From Hominiventricola aquisgranensis (GTDB lineage: Bacteria > Bacillota > Clostridia > Lachnospirales > Lachnospiraceae): a stretch of 64,000 nt of DNA. Where the stretch lies: positions 1 through 64,000 of the forward strand of contig NZ_JBBMFC010000004.1 of assembly GCF_040096225.1 (NCBI RefSeq), in the 5' to 3' direction. A program made the position numbers and the translations under genes. The notes below the pieces were generated by a model. That model saw nothing but the letters and a program-made list of their open reading frames with translations, was not told the DNA's origin and made no database searches. Shown here in pieces: positions 41,653-50,306 of this stretch (position 1 is the first letter of the stretch; every line of letters begins with the position of its first letter).

Positions 41653-43185
41653 ATGGCAAAACTGTTTAAGGTATTAAAGAGCCGAACCGTGCTGGTGGGG
41701 CTTGCAATTCTCATACAGGCAGCCTGGTATATTCTGTTTTTGAGACAGCTGACCAGCTACTCTGTATTTATCAATGGATTTTTCCGGGTCTTAAGTGTGG
41801 TGATCGTGTTATATCTGATCCGCAAGGATGAAAATTCGGCCTATAAGATCGCATGGATCATCCTGATCATGCTGATCCCGCTGTTGGGTGGTATCCTGTA
41901 TGTGCTGGTCGGAAACAAGAAGCCAAGCAAAAAGATTGCCCAGAAAATGGCATTGGTCAAAGATGGCATGAAAGATACCATGAAGCAGAATGAGGAGATT
42001 CTTGCAGAAGTCAGAGCACAGGATGCGAATGTGGCAGGCTCTATGAATTATCTGGGAACCCTTGGCCGTTATCCGGTGTGGAAACATACCGCGGTGAAAT
42101 ATTTCCCCATCGGTGAAGAGATGTTCGCATCTATGCTGGAAGATCTGAAGAAGGCAGAACATTACATTTATCTGGAATATTTTATCATTGAGCAGGGAAT
42201 CATGTGGAACTCGATCCTGGAGATCCTGGAACAGAAAGTAAAAGAAGGCGTGGAAGTGCGTCTGATCTATGATGATGTGGGGTGTGTGGACCGTCTGCCG
42301 ATCCATTATACAAAGCTGATGGAGAACAAAGGCATCAAATGTATGGCATTTAACCGGTTCGTACCGTTTCTGTCACTGGCCATGAACAATCGTGATCATC
42401 GGAAAATCCTGGTGATCGATGGTTATATCGGTTATAGCGGCGGAATCAATCTGGCAGATGAATATATCAATGAAAAAGCGAGATTCGGTCACTGGAAAGA
42501 TACAGGAGTGCGTCTTTTGGGAGAAGGTGTGTTCAATCTCACGATCATGTTTCTGGAGATGTGGAATGCATTTCAGAAGCCGGATTTTGATTATGAAGCC
42601 TTCCGTCCTCACAGATGGCACCCGGAGACTTTTAAGACAGATGGTTATGTGATTCCTTATGCGGACACGCCTCTTGACAACGAAGAGCTGGGAGAAAATG
42701 TATATATCAACATTCTCAATCAGGCAAAAGATTATGTATATATTGCAACACCGTATCTGCTTATCAGCGATGAGATGGAGCGTGCGTTGTGTCTGGCAGC
42801 CAAGCGGGGTGTGGATGTACGGATATTGATGCCGGGCATTCCGGATAAGCCTATGGTCTTTTATATGGCAAAATCTTATTATCCGCCGCTTCTGGAGGCT
42901 GGTGTCAAGATTTATGAATATACGCCGGGATTTGTCCATGCTAAGTCCTATGTGTGTGATGACCAGATCGGAACTGTAGGCAGCATCAATATGGATTTCA
43001 GAAGTCTTTACCTGCATTTTGAGTGCGGAACGATGCTCTATCAGTGTGAGGCAATTCATGATATTAAGACTGATATGGAGCAGTGTTTTGAACAATGTCA
43101 TCAGGTGACTATGGGGGACTGCCGCCAGGGCGTGATCGGTGGATTGTTCACCAGTGTATTGAGGGTACTGGCACCCTTGATGTAA
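41653..43185 (+). CDS. cls: Cardiolipin synthase
   Basis: A 510-residue membrane phospholipase-D-type enzyme joining two phosphatidylglycerols. Two N-terminal helices (residues 15-80) are followed by two HKD motifs: NRDHRKILVIDG and VHAKSYVCDD-GTVGS. Both are complete. Its substrate supplier pgsA is also in this window, at 62.1 kb, but is not linked. ATG 41653 follows AAAGGAGAGCGACAAACGT. Confidence 0.94.
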   Translation: MAKLFKVLKSRTVLVGLAILIQAAWYILFLRQLTSYSVFINGFFRVLSVVIVLYLIRKDENSAYKIAWIILIMLIPLLGGILYVLVGNKKPSKKIAQKMALVKDGMKDTMKQNEEILAEVRAQDANVAGSMNYLGTLGRYPVWKHTAVKYFPIGEEMFASMLEDLKKAEHYIYLEYFIIEQGIMWNSILEILEQKVKEGVEVRLIYDDVGCVDRLPIHYTKLMENKGIKCMAFNRFVPFLSLAMNNRDHRKILVIDGYIGYSGGINLADEYINEKARFGHWKDTGVRLLGEGVFNLTIMFLEMWNAFQKPDFDYEAFRPHRWHPETFKTDGYVIPYADTPLDNEELGENVYINILNQAKDYVYIATPYLLISDEMERALCLAAKRGVDVRILMPGIPDKPMVFYMAKSYYPPLLEAGVKIYEYTPGFVHAKSYVCDDQIGTVGSINMDFRSLYLHFECGTMLYQCEAIHDIKTDMEQCFEQCHQVTMGDCRQGVIGGLFTSVLRVLAPLM

Positions 43186-43242
43186 CAGGAAAATACCATA
43201 AGTGAAATACAACCAATAAAATATACAGAGGCTGAATAAATT

Positions 43243-43671
43243 ATGAACGTATTATTTTTTCTGACACCGAAAAGTGAAGTTGCATATTTGAAAGATGAAT
43301 GGACCCTGCGACAGGGAATTGAGAAGCTGGAATACAGCGGATATACTGCAATTCCCATGATCGACAAGGAGGGACATTACCTTGGGGTGGTAACGGAAGG
43401 CGATTTCCTTTGGACACTGAAAAAACGTTATGATATGAACTTAAAAGAGGCAGAAAATGTCTCAATCCTCACAGTGGAGCGTCGGATGGAATTCCGCCCG
43501 GTATCCATCAATGCGTCCATGGAGGATCTGATCCAGACAGCCATGAACCAGAACTTTGTTCCGGTCATTGACGATAAAAAAATATTCATAGGCATTGTCA
43601 CCAGAAAGGATATTATCAAATTCTGTTTTGACACCTATGTAAAGACAGGCAAGGAGGAAAAAACATTATGA
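43243..43671 (+). CDS. Paired CBS-domain protein
   Basis: A 142-residue protein of two CBS domains (KLEYSGYTAIPMIDKEGHYLG and the later NQNFVPVIDDKKIFIGIVT). Such pairs bind adenine nucleotides and act as energy or second-messenger sensors. No catalytic domain is attached. Its stop overlaps the start of the YqeY gene by four bases, so both are translated together. Confidence 0.87.
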   Translation: MNVLFFLTPKSEVAYLKDEWTLRQGIEKLEYSGYTAIPMIDKEGHYLGVVTEGDFLWTLKKRYDMNLKEAENVSILTVERRMEFRPVSINASMEDLIQTAMNQNFVPVIDDKKIFIGIVTRKDIIKFCFDTYVKTGKEEKTL

Positions 43672-44105
43672 AATTAAAAGATCTTCAGGATGCAATGATC
43701 GCAGCCATGAAAGCGAAGGATAAACCGAGAAAGGACTCTATCTCCGCACTGGTATCGGCAGTGAAAAAAGCAGGTATCGATGCAGGATGCCGTGACGATA
43801 TTCCGGAGGATATGGTCAATCAGGTCGTATTAAAAGAGCTGAAAAGCGTTAAAGAGCAGATCGACACCTGCCCGGCTTCCAGAGAGGATTTGCTGGCAGA
43901 GTACAAGGCCCGTTACGATGTGATGGGTGAATTTGCTCCGAAGCTCTTAAGCGCAGAGGAAGTAAAAGAGATCCTCACCAGCAAATTTGCTGACGTGCTG
44001 GCAACCAAGAATAAAGGTATGATCATGAAGACCGTTATGGGTGAGCTGAAAGGCAAAGCAGATGGTAAAGTGATCAATCAGGTAGTGGCAGAACTGACGA
44101 AATAA
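43668..44105 (+). CDS. GatB/YqeY-domain protein
   Basis: A 145-residue YqeY-type protein starting MKLKDLQDAMIAAMKAKDKPRKDSI with the later LSAEEVKEILTSK and GKADGKVINQVV blocks. The domain is homologous to the tRNA-binding tail of GatB, and a free-standing function is not firmly known. It overlaps the CBS gene by four bases. The sequence after its stop is a repeat array, with no clear terminator. Confidence 0.9.
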   Translation: MKLKDLQDAMIAAMKAKDKPRKDSISALVSAVKKAGIDAGCRDDIPEDMVNQVVLKELKSVKEQIDTCPASREDLLAEYKARYDVMGEFAPKLLSAEEVKEILTSKFADVLATKNKGMIMKTVMGELKGKADGKVINQVVAELTK

Positions 44106-44464
44106 AAATCTTTTTAGGGAAGACTACTAAGATGAGGCGGGGTATGAAGAAAATCCTTTCCGAGTTTCTTTTTGGGCAATTCTTGTGCAGTACGAGCCTT
44201 GGTTGCCCATTTACTTCCTTAGGGGAAGCTTTTTTTGTCAATTAGTGGACAGCCTGCACCTCTTAAGTAATCTATTGCCCAATATCATACTCACGGGAAG
44301 CTTTCCTTGTCAATTATTGGGCAGTTTGCACCTTTTCAAGTACTCTATTGCCCAATAGCTTCCTTACAGAAGTACTTTCTGGCTCTTGTTGGACAATTTC
44401 TGTAGAAGTAAAAAATCAGGAGTATATCAATGCCCTGAGTACTATGGATTGGATTCAGAAGAAA
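44106..44464. repeat. Degenerate tandem hairpin repeats
   Basis: No gene is seen before the Nudix gene. Two units of about 61-62 bp, 44223-44283 and 44295-44356, share GGGAAGCTTT, TTGTCAATTA, the GCACCT region and CTATTGCCCAAT. Partial copies lie before (44173 onward) and after (to about 44400). In the clearest unit, ATTGGGCA pairs with TTGCCCAAT, so the transcript would show a row of similar hairpins. The words GGACAATT and GGGCAATT also occur in the zone at 3.96-4.33 kb. Confidence 0.7.
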
Positions 44465-44977
44465 ATGAAAATGACTACGTTACCAATGACAGTGACGACT
44501 CTGTGTTATCTGGAACAGAACGACAATTACCTGATGATGCACAGAGTTAAGAAAAAGCAGGATATGAATCAGGATAAATGGATTGGAGTGGGCGGTCACG
44601 CAGAGGACTATGAAAGCCCTGAGGACTGTCTGCTTCGTGAAGTACAGGAAGAGACCGGTCTGACTCTTACAGACTATCGCTTTCGGGGTATTGTGACCTT
44701 TGCTATGAAGAATGCGGAGACGCAGTATATGTGTCTCTATACAGCCACGGGCTGGACAGGCAGGATGAAGGAAGACTGCCCGGAAGGCAATCTGGAGTGG
44801 GTCAGAAAAGATCAGATCCATACCCTTGATCTGTGGGAAGGGGATAAAGTATTTTTCCGTCTGCTCACAGATGAGGTGCCGTTCTTTTCACTGAAGTTAT
44901 ATTATGAGTCTGATGAACTGAAAGAATGCGTGTTGAATGGGAAAAATCTGGATTGGAAAGCCTTTTTGAATATTTAA
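44465..44977 (+). CDS. Nudix hydrolase (MutT-like)
   Basis: A 170-residue Nudix hydrolase of the 8-oxo-dGTP diphosphatase type. The box GHAEDYESPEDCLLREVQEETGL (residues 44-66, fits G.....E.......RE..EE.G) binds the metal that cleaves nucleoside diphosphate derivatives. The start is uncertain: homology begins near the MKMTT at 44465, in-frame ATG 44444 is also possible, and neither has a good ribosome binding site. Sequence before it is a hairpin repeat array that may have displaced the original leader. Confidence 0.82.
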   Translation: MKMTTLPMTVTTLCYLEQNDNYLMMHRVKKKQDMNQDKWIGVGGHAEDYESPEDCLLREVQEETGLTLTDYRFRGIVTFAMKNAETQYMCLYTATGWTGRMKEDCPEGNLEWVRKDQIHTLDLWEGDKVFFRLLTDEVPFFSLKLYYESDELKECVLNGKNLDWKAFLNI

Positions 44978-45004
44978 AAATTTCAAAATAATTTCAAAAA
45001 GTGG

Positions 45005-45033
45005 TTGACATTTCTTCAAAACAGGCATAGAAT
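45005..45033 (+). promoter_or_regulatory. Promoter of the T-box-controlled ABC operon
   Basis: Perfect TTGACA at 45005-45010 and TAGAAT at 45028-45033, with 17-base spacing, about 37 bases before the T-box. Confidence 0.8.
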
Positions 45034-45069
45034 ACAAACAAGTTCAAGAGAACATAACAAAATACTAAA

Positions 45070-45333
45070 ACCGATGAGAAAGAGAAGTAAGCTTTCAGGC
45101 AAAGTTACAGAGAACTGCAGGTGGTGGGATTGCAGTATGGAGCAGATTGCTGAATGGCCTTTCGAGGGCGGCCCGAAATGTAAAGAGTAGGAACCGTCGG
45201 GAACCAAACCCGTTATCAATGAGGAGTGTATGACAGTACACCGAAAGTGGACAGCAATGTCAAGTTGAGTGGTACCGCGATTATAAGATATTTATAACCG
45301 TCTCAAGCAGAAAAAGCTTGGGACGGTTTTTTT
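45070..45333 (+). ncRNA. T-box leader, tryptophan specifier
   Basis: The leader opens with CCGATGAGAAAGAGAAGTA, the conserved stem I base with AGUA motif. The apical GGTGGTGGGAT loop stands at 45120-45130, and TGAATGGCC at 45151-45159 puts UGG (Trp) in the specifier place. The T-box GAGTGGTACCGCG lies at 45267-45279 and pairs with uncharged tRNA. The terminator stem 45296-45308/45316-45328 carries a seven-T tail. Uncharged tRNA-Trp should favour antitermination and so raise uptake genes. The specifier is read from context, not from a computed fold. Confidence 0.85.
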
Positions 45334-45349
45334 GTATAATAAAAACGAA

Positions 45350-45390
45350 GGGCAGCCGTTTCAAGCCAGTGAAACAGCCCTGAATTTTTT
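45350..45390 (+). terminator. Second hairpin between T-box and first gene
   Basis: GGGC and GTTTCA (45350-45363) pair with TGAAAC and GCCC (45370-45380), followed four bases later by six T. It could be a second, constitutive attenuator in series with the T-box terminator, or an mRNA-processing hairpin. It is weaker than the T-box terminator. Confidence 0.5.
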
Positions 45391-45410
45391 GAATAGTGGA
45401 GGAAAAAGAC

Positions 45411-46478
45411 ATGAAAAAGAAAGTAGTGAGCGTAGTACTGGCAGCAGCAATGACAACAACTCTGGTAGCAGGATGTGGAAGCACCGGTTCTGCAGACACC
45501 GCAGCAGATACTTCCGCAGAGGCAGCTGAAGATACGGAAGCAACAGACACGGCAGACACCACCGAAGCAGCAACCGGAGATACCATTAAAGTAGCCGTTG
45601 TAAAACAGATGGATCATGCATCTCTGGATGAGATCGCCAATGCAGTTGAGGAAGAGCTGGATACTATCGCAGCAAAGAACGGAGTAACTATTGAATATGA
45701 GACTTATTCCGGACAGGGTGATCAGTCAGTTCTGAATCAGATTGGAACGCAGGTGGTCTCCGAGGATGTAGATGTGATTATTCCGATCGCAACACTGGCA
45801 GCACAGGTGATGGCAAATTGTGCAGAAGAGACACAGACACCGGTTGTATACGCAGCAATTTCTGATCCGGATGCAGCAGAGCTTACCGGAATTGACTATG
45901 TAACGGGTACTTCTGATGCACTGAACACCGATTTTATCATGGATATGATGTTCAAACAGAACCCGGATGTACAGAAAGTCGGACTTCTCTACTCTCTGTC
46001 CGAGGCAAACTCCACAAAGCCGATCGCGGATGCAAAAGCATATCTGGATGAGAAGGGAATTGCTTACGAAGAGAAGACAGCAAGCACCAATGATGAAGTT
46101 ATCACTGCAGCAAGCGCACTGGTCGCAGATGGTGTGGATGCAGTATTTACTCCTACCGATAACGTGATCATGGCAGCAGAGCTGGCAATCTATGAGACCT
46201 TCGCAGATGCAGGTATTCCGCATTACACGGGAGCTGATTCCTTCGTAAGAAATGGTGCATTTGCTACCTGTGGCGTGAACTACACTGATCTTGGACATAA
46301 AACCGCTGATCTTGCATATGAGGCAGTAACCGCTGGCATGGCAGACATGGATGACTACTATCTGATGGATGGCGGCATCATCACAGTCAACACTGAGACA
46401 GCAGCAACACTTGGAATTGACTATTCCGCATTTAATGACATAGGAGAGGTTGTGGAAGTAACCACTACCGAGGAGTAA
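45411..46478 (+). CDS. ABC transporter substrate-binding lipoprotein (TrpX-like)
   Basis: A 355-residue lipoprotein: KKK signal, lipobox LVAGC with Cys near residue 21, an Ala/Thr/Asp-rich linker, then a type I periplasmic-binding fold of the DUF534/ABC_sub_bind family (VAVVKQMDHASLDEIANAV, VDVIIPIATLAAQVM, GLLYSLSEANS, GVDAVFTPTDN). With the Trp T-box upstream this matches the TrpXYZ tryptophan importer of Firmicutes. Start ATG 45411 follows GGAGGAAAAAGAC. Confidence 0.88.
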   Translation: MKKKVVSVVLAAAMTTTLVAGCGSTGSADTAADTSAEAAEDTEATDTADTTEAATGDTIKVAVVKQMDHASLDEIANAVEEELDTIAAKNGVTIEYETYSGQGDQSVLNQIGTQVVSEDVDVIIPIATLAAQVMANCAEETQTPVVYAAISDPDAAELTGIDYVTGTSDALNTDFIMDMMFKQNPDVQKVGLLYSLSEANSTKPIADAKAYLDEKGIAYEEKTASTNDEVITAASALVADGVDAVFTPTDNVIMAAELAIYETFADAGIPHYTGADSFVRNGAFATCGVNYTDLGHKTADLAYEAVTAGMADMDDYYLMDGGIITVNTETAATLGIDYSAFNDIGEVVEVTTTEE

Positions 46479-46481
46479 AAA

Positions 46482-47393
46482 ATGGTTTATGTGATTCAGA
46501 CAGCCCTTGAGCTGGGCTTTATGTATGCGTTGGTAGCTATGGCTCTTTTCTTAAGCTACCGGATCCTGGATATTGCGGATCTGACCACGGACAGCGGATT
46601 TGTCCTGGGAGCAGCAGTATCCGTAACGGTGGCAGCCGCAGGACATCCGTTCCTGGCAATCCTGGCAGCGATGGCTGCCGGATCCTGTGCCGGATTTGTG
46701 ACAGCATTTTTGCAGACCAGACTGGGTGTTCCGTCTATTCTGGCAGGAATCGTTACAAACACAGGTCTCTATACGGTGAACCTGATGGTCATGGGATGGA
46801 GCTCCAATGTCAGTCTCTTAAAGCAGAGTACATTGTTTACCATGATGAAAGAGACCGGGATTGGAGGCACATGGTATAAGCTCATCCTGGCAGCCGGAAT
46901 CACGATCCTGGCCGGACTCTTCCTGGTATGGTTTCTGGGAACCCGTATCGGACTGAGCATCCGGGCCACTGGAGATAATGCAGACATGGTCCGTGCATCC
47001 TCCGTCAATCCAGTATTTACTATTACCGTTGGTCTTTGCATTTCCAATGCACTGACCGCACTGTCCGGCGCAGTGGTCGGACAGTATCAGAAATCCGCCG
47101 ATATCAACGGTGGAACCGGAATTGTTGTGATTGGTCTTGCATGCCTGATCATTGGTGAGACGCTGATCGGACGAAGATCCATGGCAAGAAATGTACTCGC
47201 AGCGCTGATCGGAAGTATTGTATATCGTTTTATCTATGCGATCATTCTGAAGACGGGAATTGTTCCCATCGAGTGCCTGAAGCTTGTGACAGCCATTGTG
47301 GTTGCACTGGCGATTGCAGGACCGGAACTGAAGAAGTGGGCCGCTTTCCAGAAACGGAAGATGAGTGCAACAGCCAGAAGAGGGGGAAAATGA
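46482..47393 (+). CDS. ABC transporter permease (TrpY-like)
   Basis: A 303-residue inner-membrane permease of the branched-chain-amino-acid-like type, with about eight helices. It has LDIADLTTDSGFVLGAAV near the start and the coupling region GLSIRATGDNADMVRASSVN, which contacts the ATPase. It begins three bases after the binding-protein stop and is followed at once by the ATPase, so it belongs to the same operon under the Trp T-box. Confidence 0.88.
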   Translation: MVYVIQTALELGFMYALVAMALFLSYRILDIADLTTDSGFVLGAAVSVTVAAAGHPFLAILAAMAAGSCAGFVTAFLQTRLGVPSILAGIVTNTGLYTVNLMVMGWSSNVSLLKQSTLFTMMKETGIGGTWYKLILAAGITILAGLFLVWFLGTRIGLSIRATGDNADMVRASSVNPVFTITVGLCISNALTALSGAVVGQYQKSADINGGTGIVVIGLACLIIGETLIGRRSMARNVLAALIGSIVYRFIYAIILKTGIVPIECLKLVTAIVVALAIAGPELKKWAAFQKRKMSATARRGGK

Positions 47394-47394
47394 T

Positions 47395-48201
47395 ATGCTA
47401 AGACTGGAAAATATCAAAAAGACCTTTAATCCTGGTACCGTCAATGAAAAATGTGCACTGCAGGGGTTGTCCCTTTATCTGAAGCCGGGAGATTTTGCAA
47501 CCATCATTGGTTCCAATGGAGCAGGAAAATCTACAATGATGAATGCCATTGCAGGTGTATTTTATGTGGATGAAGGTTCTGTGATCCTGGGTGGAAAGGA
47601 TATTACCTTCACTCCAGAATATAAGAGAAGCCGCGTGATTGGTCGTCTCTTTCAGGATCCCCTGAAGGGAACAGCTCCTCATATGACCATTGAGGAAAAT
47701 CTGGCGCTGGCATATCTTCGTACTTCCCGAGGAAATGCGCCGTTCAGTCGTGTATCCAAAAAAGATAAGGATTTTTTCAGAGAACAGTTGTCGCAGCTTC
47801 ATATGGGGTTGGAAGACCGGATGAAGAATCCAGTGGGACTCCTGTCCGGCGGACAGCGTCAGGCACTGACACTTCTGATGGCAACCATGGTTCCTCCAGA
47901 TTTGTTATTGCTGGATGAACATACAGCAGCACTGGATCCGGGAACTGCGGATAAAGTGTTAAAACTGACACAGGAGATCATTGAGAAAAATCATACCACC
48001 TGTCTGATGGTGACTCACAATATGCAGCAGGCATTGAGCATGGGTAATCGGACATTGATGATGGATGATGGAAAGATCGTTCTCGATGTAGAAGGAAAAG
48101 AACGGGAAAATATGACCGTGACCGATCTTCTGGAAAAATTCCACACAAAAGCAGGAAAAGATCTGGACAATGACCGAATCCTGCTGTCGATGGGGAAATA
48201 G
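47395..48201 (+). CDS. ABC transporter ATP-binding protein (TrpZ-like)
   Basis: A 268-residue importer ATPase: Walker A GSNGAGKST, Q-loop LFQDP, signature LSGGQRQA, Walker B LLLDEHTAALD, switch His in VTHNMQQA. It starts one base after the permease stop, with GGGGG as ribosome binding site, and ends the operon before a terminator. Together the three genes should import tryptophan when tRNA-Trp is uncharged. Confidence 0.92.
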   Translation: MLRLENIKKTFNPGTVNEKCALQGLSLYLKPGDFATIIGSNGAGKSTMMNAIAGVFYVDEGSVILGGKDITFTPEYKRSRVIGRLFQDPLKGTAPHMTIEENLALAYLRTSRGNAPFSRVSKKDKDFFREQLSQLHMGLEDRMKNPVGLLSGGQRQALTLLMATMVPPDLLLLDEHTAALDPGTADKVLKLTQEIIEKNHTTCLMVTHNMQQALSMGNRTLMMDDGKIVLDVEGKERENMTVTDLLEKFHTKAGKDLDNDRILLSMGK

Positions 48202-48224
48202 AAAATTTATTATGTAGTCTTTAG

Positions 48225-48264
48225 AACCTGGAGTGCTTCCTGAAGAAGTGCTTCAGGTTTTTTC
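48225..48264 (+). terminator. Terminator of the ABC importer operon
   Basis: AACCTGGAGTGCTTC (48225-48239) pairs with GAAGTGCTTCAGGTT (48245-48259), with small mismatches, then TTTTTTC. Confidence 0.85.
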
Positions 48265-48299
48265 TGTTGTGGAGATATTGAGGAATCAAAAAGAAAAAA

Positions 48300-48437
48300 A
48301 TGCCAGCAGAACCGATGAGGATAGGGCCATTATTGGAAAAATACCCTGATATGATAGATCCATTATTTCTGTATTATAGAAGTAATAAACTTATATTATT
48401 CACGGCACAGTCGTGTAAGTGGCTGAAAGCCACATAA
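48300..48437 (+). CDS. Possible 45-residue protein
   Basis: An open frame starting MPAEPMRIGPLLEKYPDMID and ending at TAA 48437. The composition is protein-like, with a vague likeness to the IG.LL..YP start of small DUF1858-type domains, but there is no ribosome binding site. It may be a gene remnant in front of the sirtuin cluster. Confidence 0.25.
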   Translation: MPAEPMRIGPLLEKYPDMIDPLFLYYRSNKLILFTAQSCKWLKAT

Positions 48438-48470
48438 TTTCTTTGCGACCAACTGATCAAGGCACCACTT

Positions 48471-48644
48471 ATGAATTTGGTGAAGAAAGAGCCTTATGCG
48501 GCTTATATTACCATAAACAAAGGTGAGATCTATATTCCGGATGAGATTGCGGCAAAATCCTATGGTCTTGATGGAGATATGACAGAGATATTGGAACGAC
48601 TGAAAGAGGCTTCGGAAGAAAGAAACGAAGGATGGAGGAAATGA
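48471..48644 (+). CDS. Small protein, 57 residues, ahead of the sirtuin
   Basis: The frame from ATG 48471 reads MNLVKKEPYAAYITINKGEI and continues through an amphipathic helix with EILERLKEASEERNEG to TGA 48644, two bases before the sirtuin start. It has codon bias like its neighbours and a good junction with the next gene, suggesting translational coupling. It may be the first gene of the sirtuin operon. No family is recognised, and its own ribosome binding site is weak. Confidence 0.5.
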   Translation: MNLVKKEPYAAYITINKGEIYIPDEIAAKSYGLDGDMTEILERLKEASEERNEGWRK

Positions 48645-48646
48645 AA

Positions 48647-49606
48647 ATGAGCATGTATGAAAACTTGGTTATGCAGACGCAGATGAATTATTCCAGATAT
48701 TACGGAACGTATGCCGCCGGAAAAACTCCGGTCAGATTAAGCGACAGAGAAGCACTGCCTTACGAAAAGCAGATTGAGAAATTGATCGAAAAAATAAAAG
48801 AAGCAGATTGCATTGTAGTTGGAGGAGCCTCTGGACTGTCCTCCGCGGGAGGCGGGGATTTTTACTATGAGGATACGCCGTCCTTTCGCCGTTATTTCGG
48901 GAAGTTTGCAGAAAAATATGGGTTTCAGGGAGCGTTTGCAGGCATGGGGTATCCATATAAGACCCGCGGGGAATTCTGGGCTTATCTGGCTACCTTCCTG
49001 CATACGACGCAGACTGCGCCCATTAGGGAACCCTATCTGGATCTGGACACCATTTTGCAGGGAAAAGATTTCTTTATTCTGACTACGAATCAGGACACAC
49101 AGTTTGTCAAGATTTATCCGGAGGAGAAGGTGGCACAGATTCAGGGGGATCACCGCTTTTTCCAGTGTTCCAGACAGTGTTGCGACCGGACATGGGATGC
49201 GATAAAGCCGGTAGAAAAAATGATAGAGGCCATGGGAGATGGTACAAGCATTCCCGAAGAGTTGATACCGCGCTGTCCGGTCTGCGGCGAGGAAGCGTTT
49301 CCGTGGGTGCGTGGTTACGGTAATTTCCTGCAGGGAAGAAAATACGATGAACAATATCAGAAAATTTCGAAGTATATCATGAACAACAAAGAGAAAAAGA
49401 TACTCTTCATGGAACTGGGAGTGGGGAGAATGACACCGATGTTTATACAGGAACCTTTCTGGAACCTGACGCTGAACCTTCCGGATGCCTATTATATTGC
49501 CGTAAACGCACAATATGATTTCCTGCCAAAAGACATAGAGGAAAAGGGAATGGTCATTAAGGGAGATATTGCAAAAGTGCTGAAAGATGCTGCAAAAAGG
49601 GTGTGA
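48647..49606 (+). CDS. SirTM-type Sir2-family protein
   Basis: A 319-residue NAD-dependent sirtuin homologue. The Rossmann start VVGGASGLSSAGGGDFYY, the NAD block TTNQDTQF and two Cys pairs for zinc (CSRQCC and CPVCGEE) are present. The usual sirtuin HG catalytic pair is replaced by GDH. These traits, and blocks GKFAEKYGFQGAF and FMELGVGRMTP, match the class M sirtuins that ADP-ribosylate lipoylated GcvH-like proteins beside a macrodomain hydrolase. No macrodomain, GcvH-L or lipoate ligase is adjacent, so the target here is open. ATG 48647 is best placed for GGAGGAA. Confidence 0.82.
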   Translation: MSMYENLVMQTQMNYSRYYGTYAAGKTPVRLSDREALPYEKQIEKLIEKIKEADCIVVGGASGLSSAGGGDFYYEDTPSFRRYFGKFAEKYGFQGAFAGMGYPYKTRGEFWAYLATFLHTTQTAPIREPYLDLDTILQGKDFFILTTNQDTQFVKIYPEEKVAQIQGDHRFFQCSRQCCDRTWDAIKPVEKMIEAMGDGTSIPEELIPRCPVCGEEAFPWVRGYGNFLQGRKYDEQYQKISKYIMNNKEKKILFMELGVGRMTPMFIQEPFWNLTLNLPDAYYIAVNAQYDFLPKDIEEKGMVIKGDIAKVLKDAAKRV

Positions 49607-49610
49607 AAAA

Positions 49611-50273
49611 ATGGACAGCTTTTTTAAAGATACGCTTCCGAACAACAGAGCCTTTAGCGAGATGCTTCGTCCAGCAAAGGAACAGGTAAAACATCTGTCA
49701 CCGGATAACATAGCCCAAAGAAGCGGAGCAGTCTTTCACGAAAGTGATGGAGTATTGGAGTTACAAAGCCTGAACCAAACGGTTCGGATTACAGTTCCTG
49801 AATATACATTTTCTCCCAGGCTTGAGGAATGGCATCAACTGGTGATTCTTCATTATTTGGCTCTGGCAGATGGGACTGCGATTTCTGATCAGGTCATTAC
49901 GTTTGGAGGATTAAAGGATGGTCTTATCAGAGGGACGAAGTTTGACCATGACATGGAAAAGGAACTTCAGAGATTTCTGAATGGAAAAACACCGGATTGC
50001 ATTCGGAAGATCTGCAAAGGCCTTGGGGCAGAATTTGCAGACAGCAATGCCGATCTGTGTGCAGTATTTCACTTTCTGCCAAACTATCCGGTCTGGTTGA
50101 AGATATGGTTTGCGGATGAAGAGTTTGAAGCGTCCGGGAAACTTTATCTTAGCAGAAGCGCCGACCACTATCTGACTATGGAGGACGCGGTTACGGTTGG
50201 AGAAATTCTGCTGTCGAAATTGAAGGCACAGGAGAGTGACAAAGCTGAAACGTCCTTGGATAACAGAAAGTGA
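49611..50273 (+). CDS. DUF3786 protein
   Basis: A 220-residue cytoplasmic protein with the DUF3786 layout: a helical start (AKEQVKHLSPDNIAQRSGAV), a short beta part (VRITVPEYTF) and a long helical core containing WHQLVILHYLALADG and FGGLKDGLIRGTKFD. The family is found mainly in anaerobes, often near one-carbon or corrinoid genes; its role is unknown. It starts four bases after the sirtuin stop, so both are in one operon. A broken relative lies at 52.2 kb. Confidence 0.78.
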   Translation: MDSFFKDTLPNNRAFSEMLRPAKEQVKHLSPDNIAQRSGAVFHESDGVLELQSLNQTVRITVPEYTFSPRLEEWHQLVILHYLALADGTAISDQVITFGGLKDGLIRGTKFDHDMEKELQRFLNGKTPDCIRKICKGLGAEFADSNADLCAVFHFLPNYPVWLKIWFADEEFEASGKLYLSRSADHYLTMEDAVTVGEILLSKLKAQESDKAETSLDNRK

Positions 50274-50306
50274 TCGTTTTGGTTTTGGTATATTGCTTCT
50301 ATAAAT

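Noticed and set aside
43101..43465. Minus-strand frames across the cls-CBS junction
   Set aside because: They are antisense to two well-supported genes and show no start signals.
45120..45130. GGTGGTGGGAT read as the T-box specifier loop (also contains TGG)
   Set aside because: Its place and sequence match the apical conserved loop of stem I. The specifier better fits TGAATGGCC at 45151-45159, still giving UGG.
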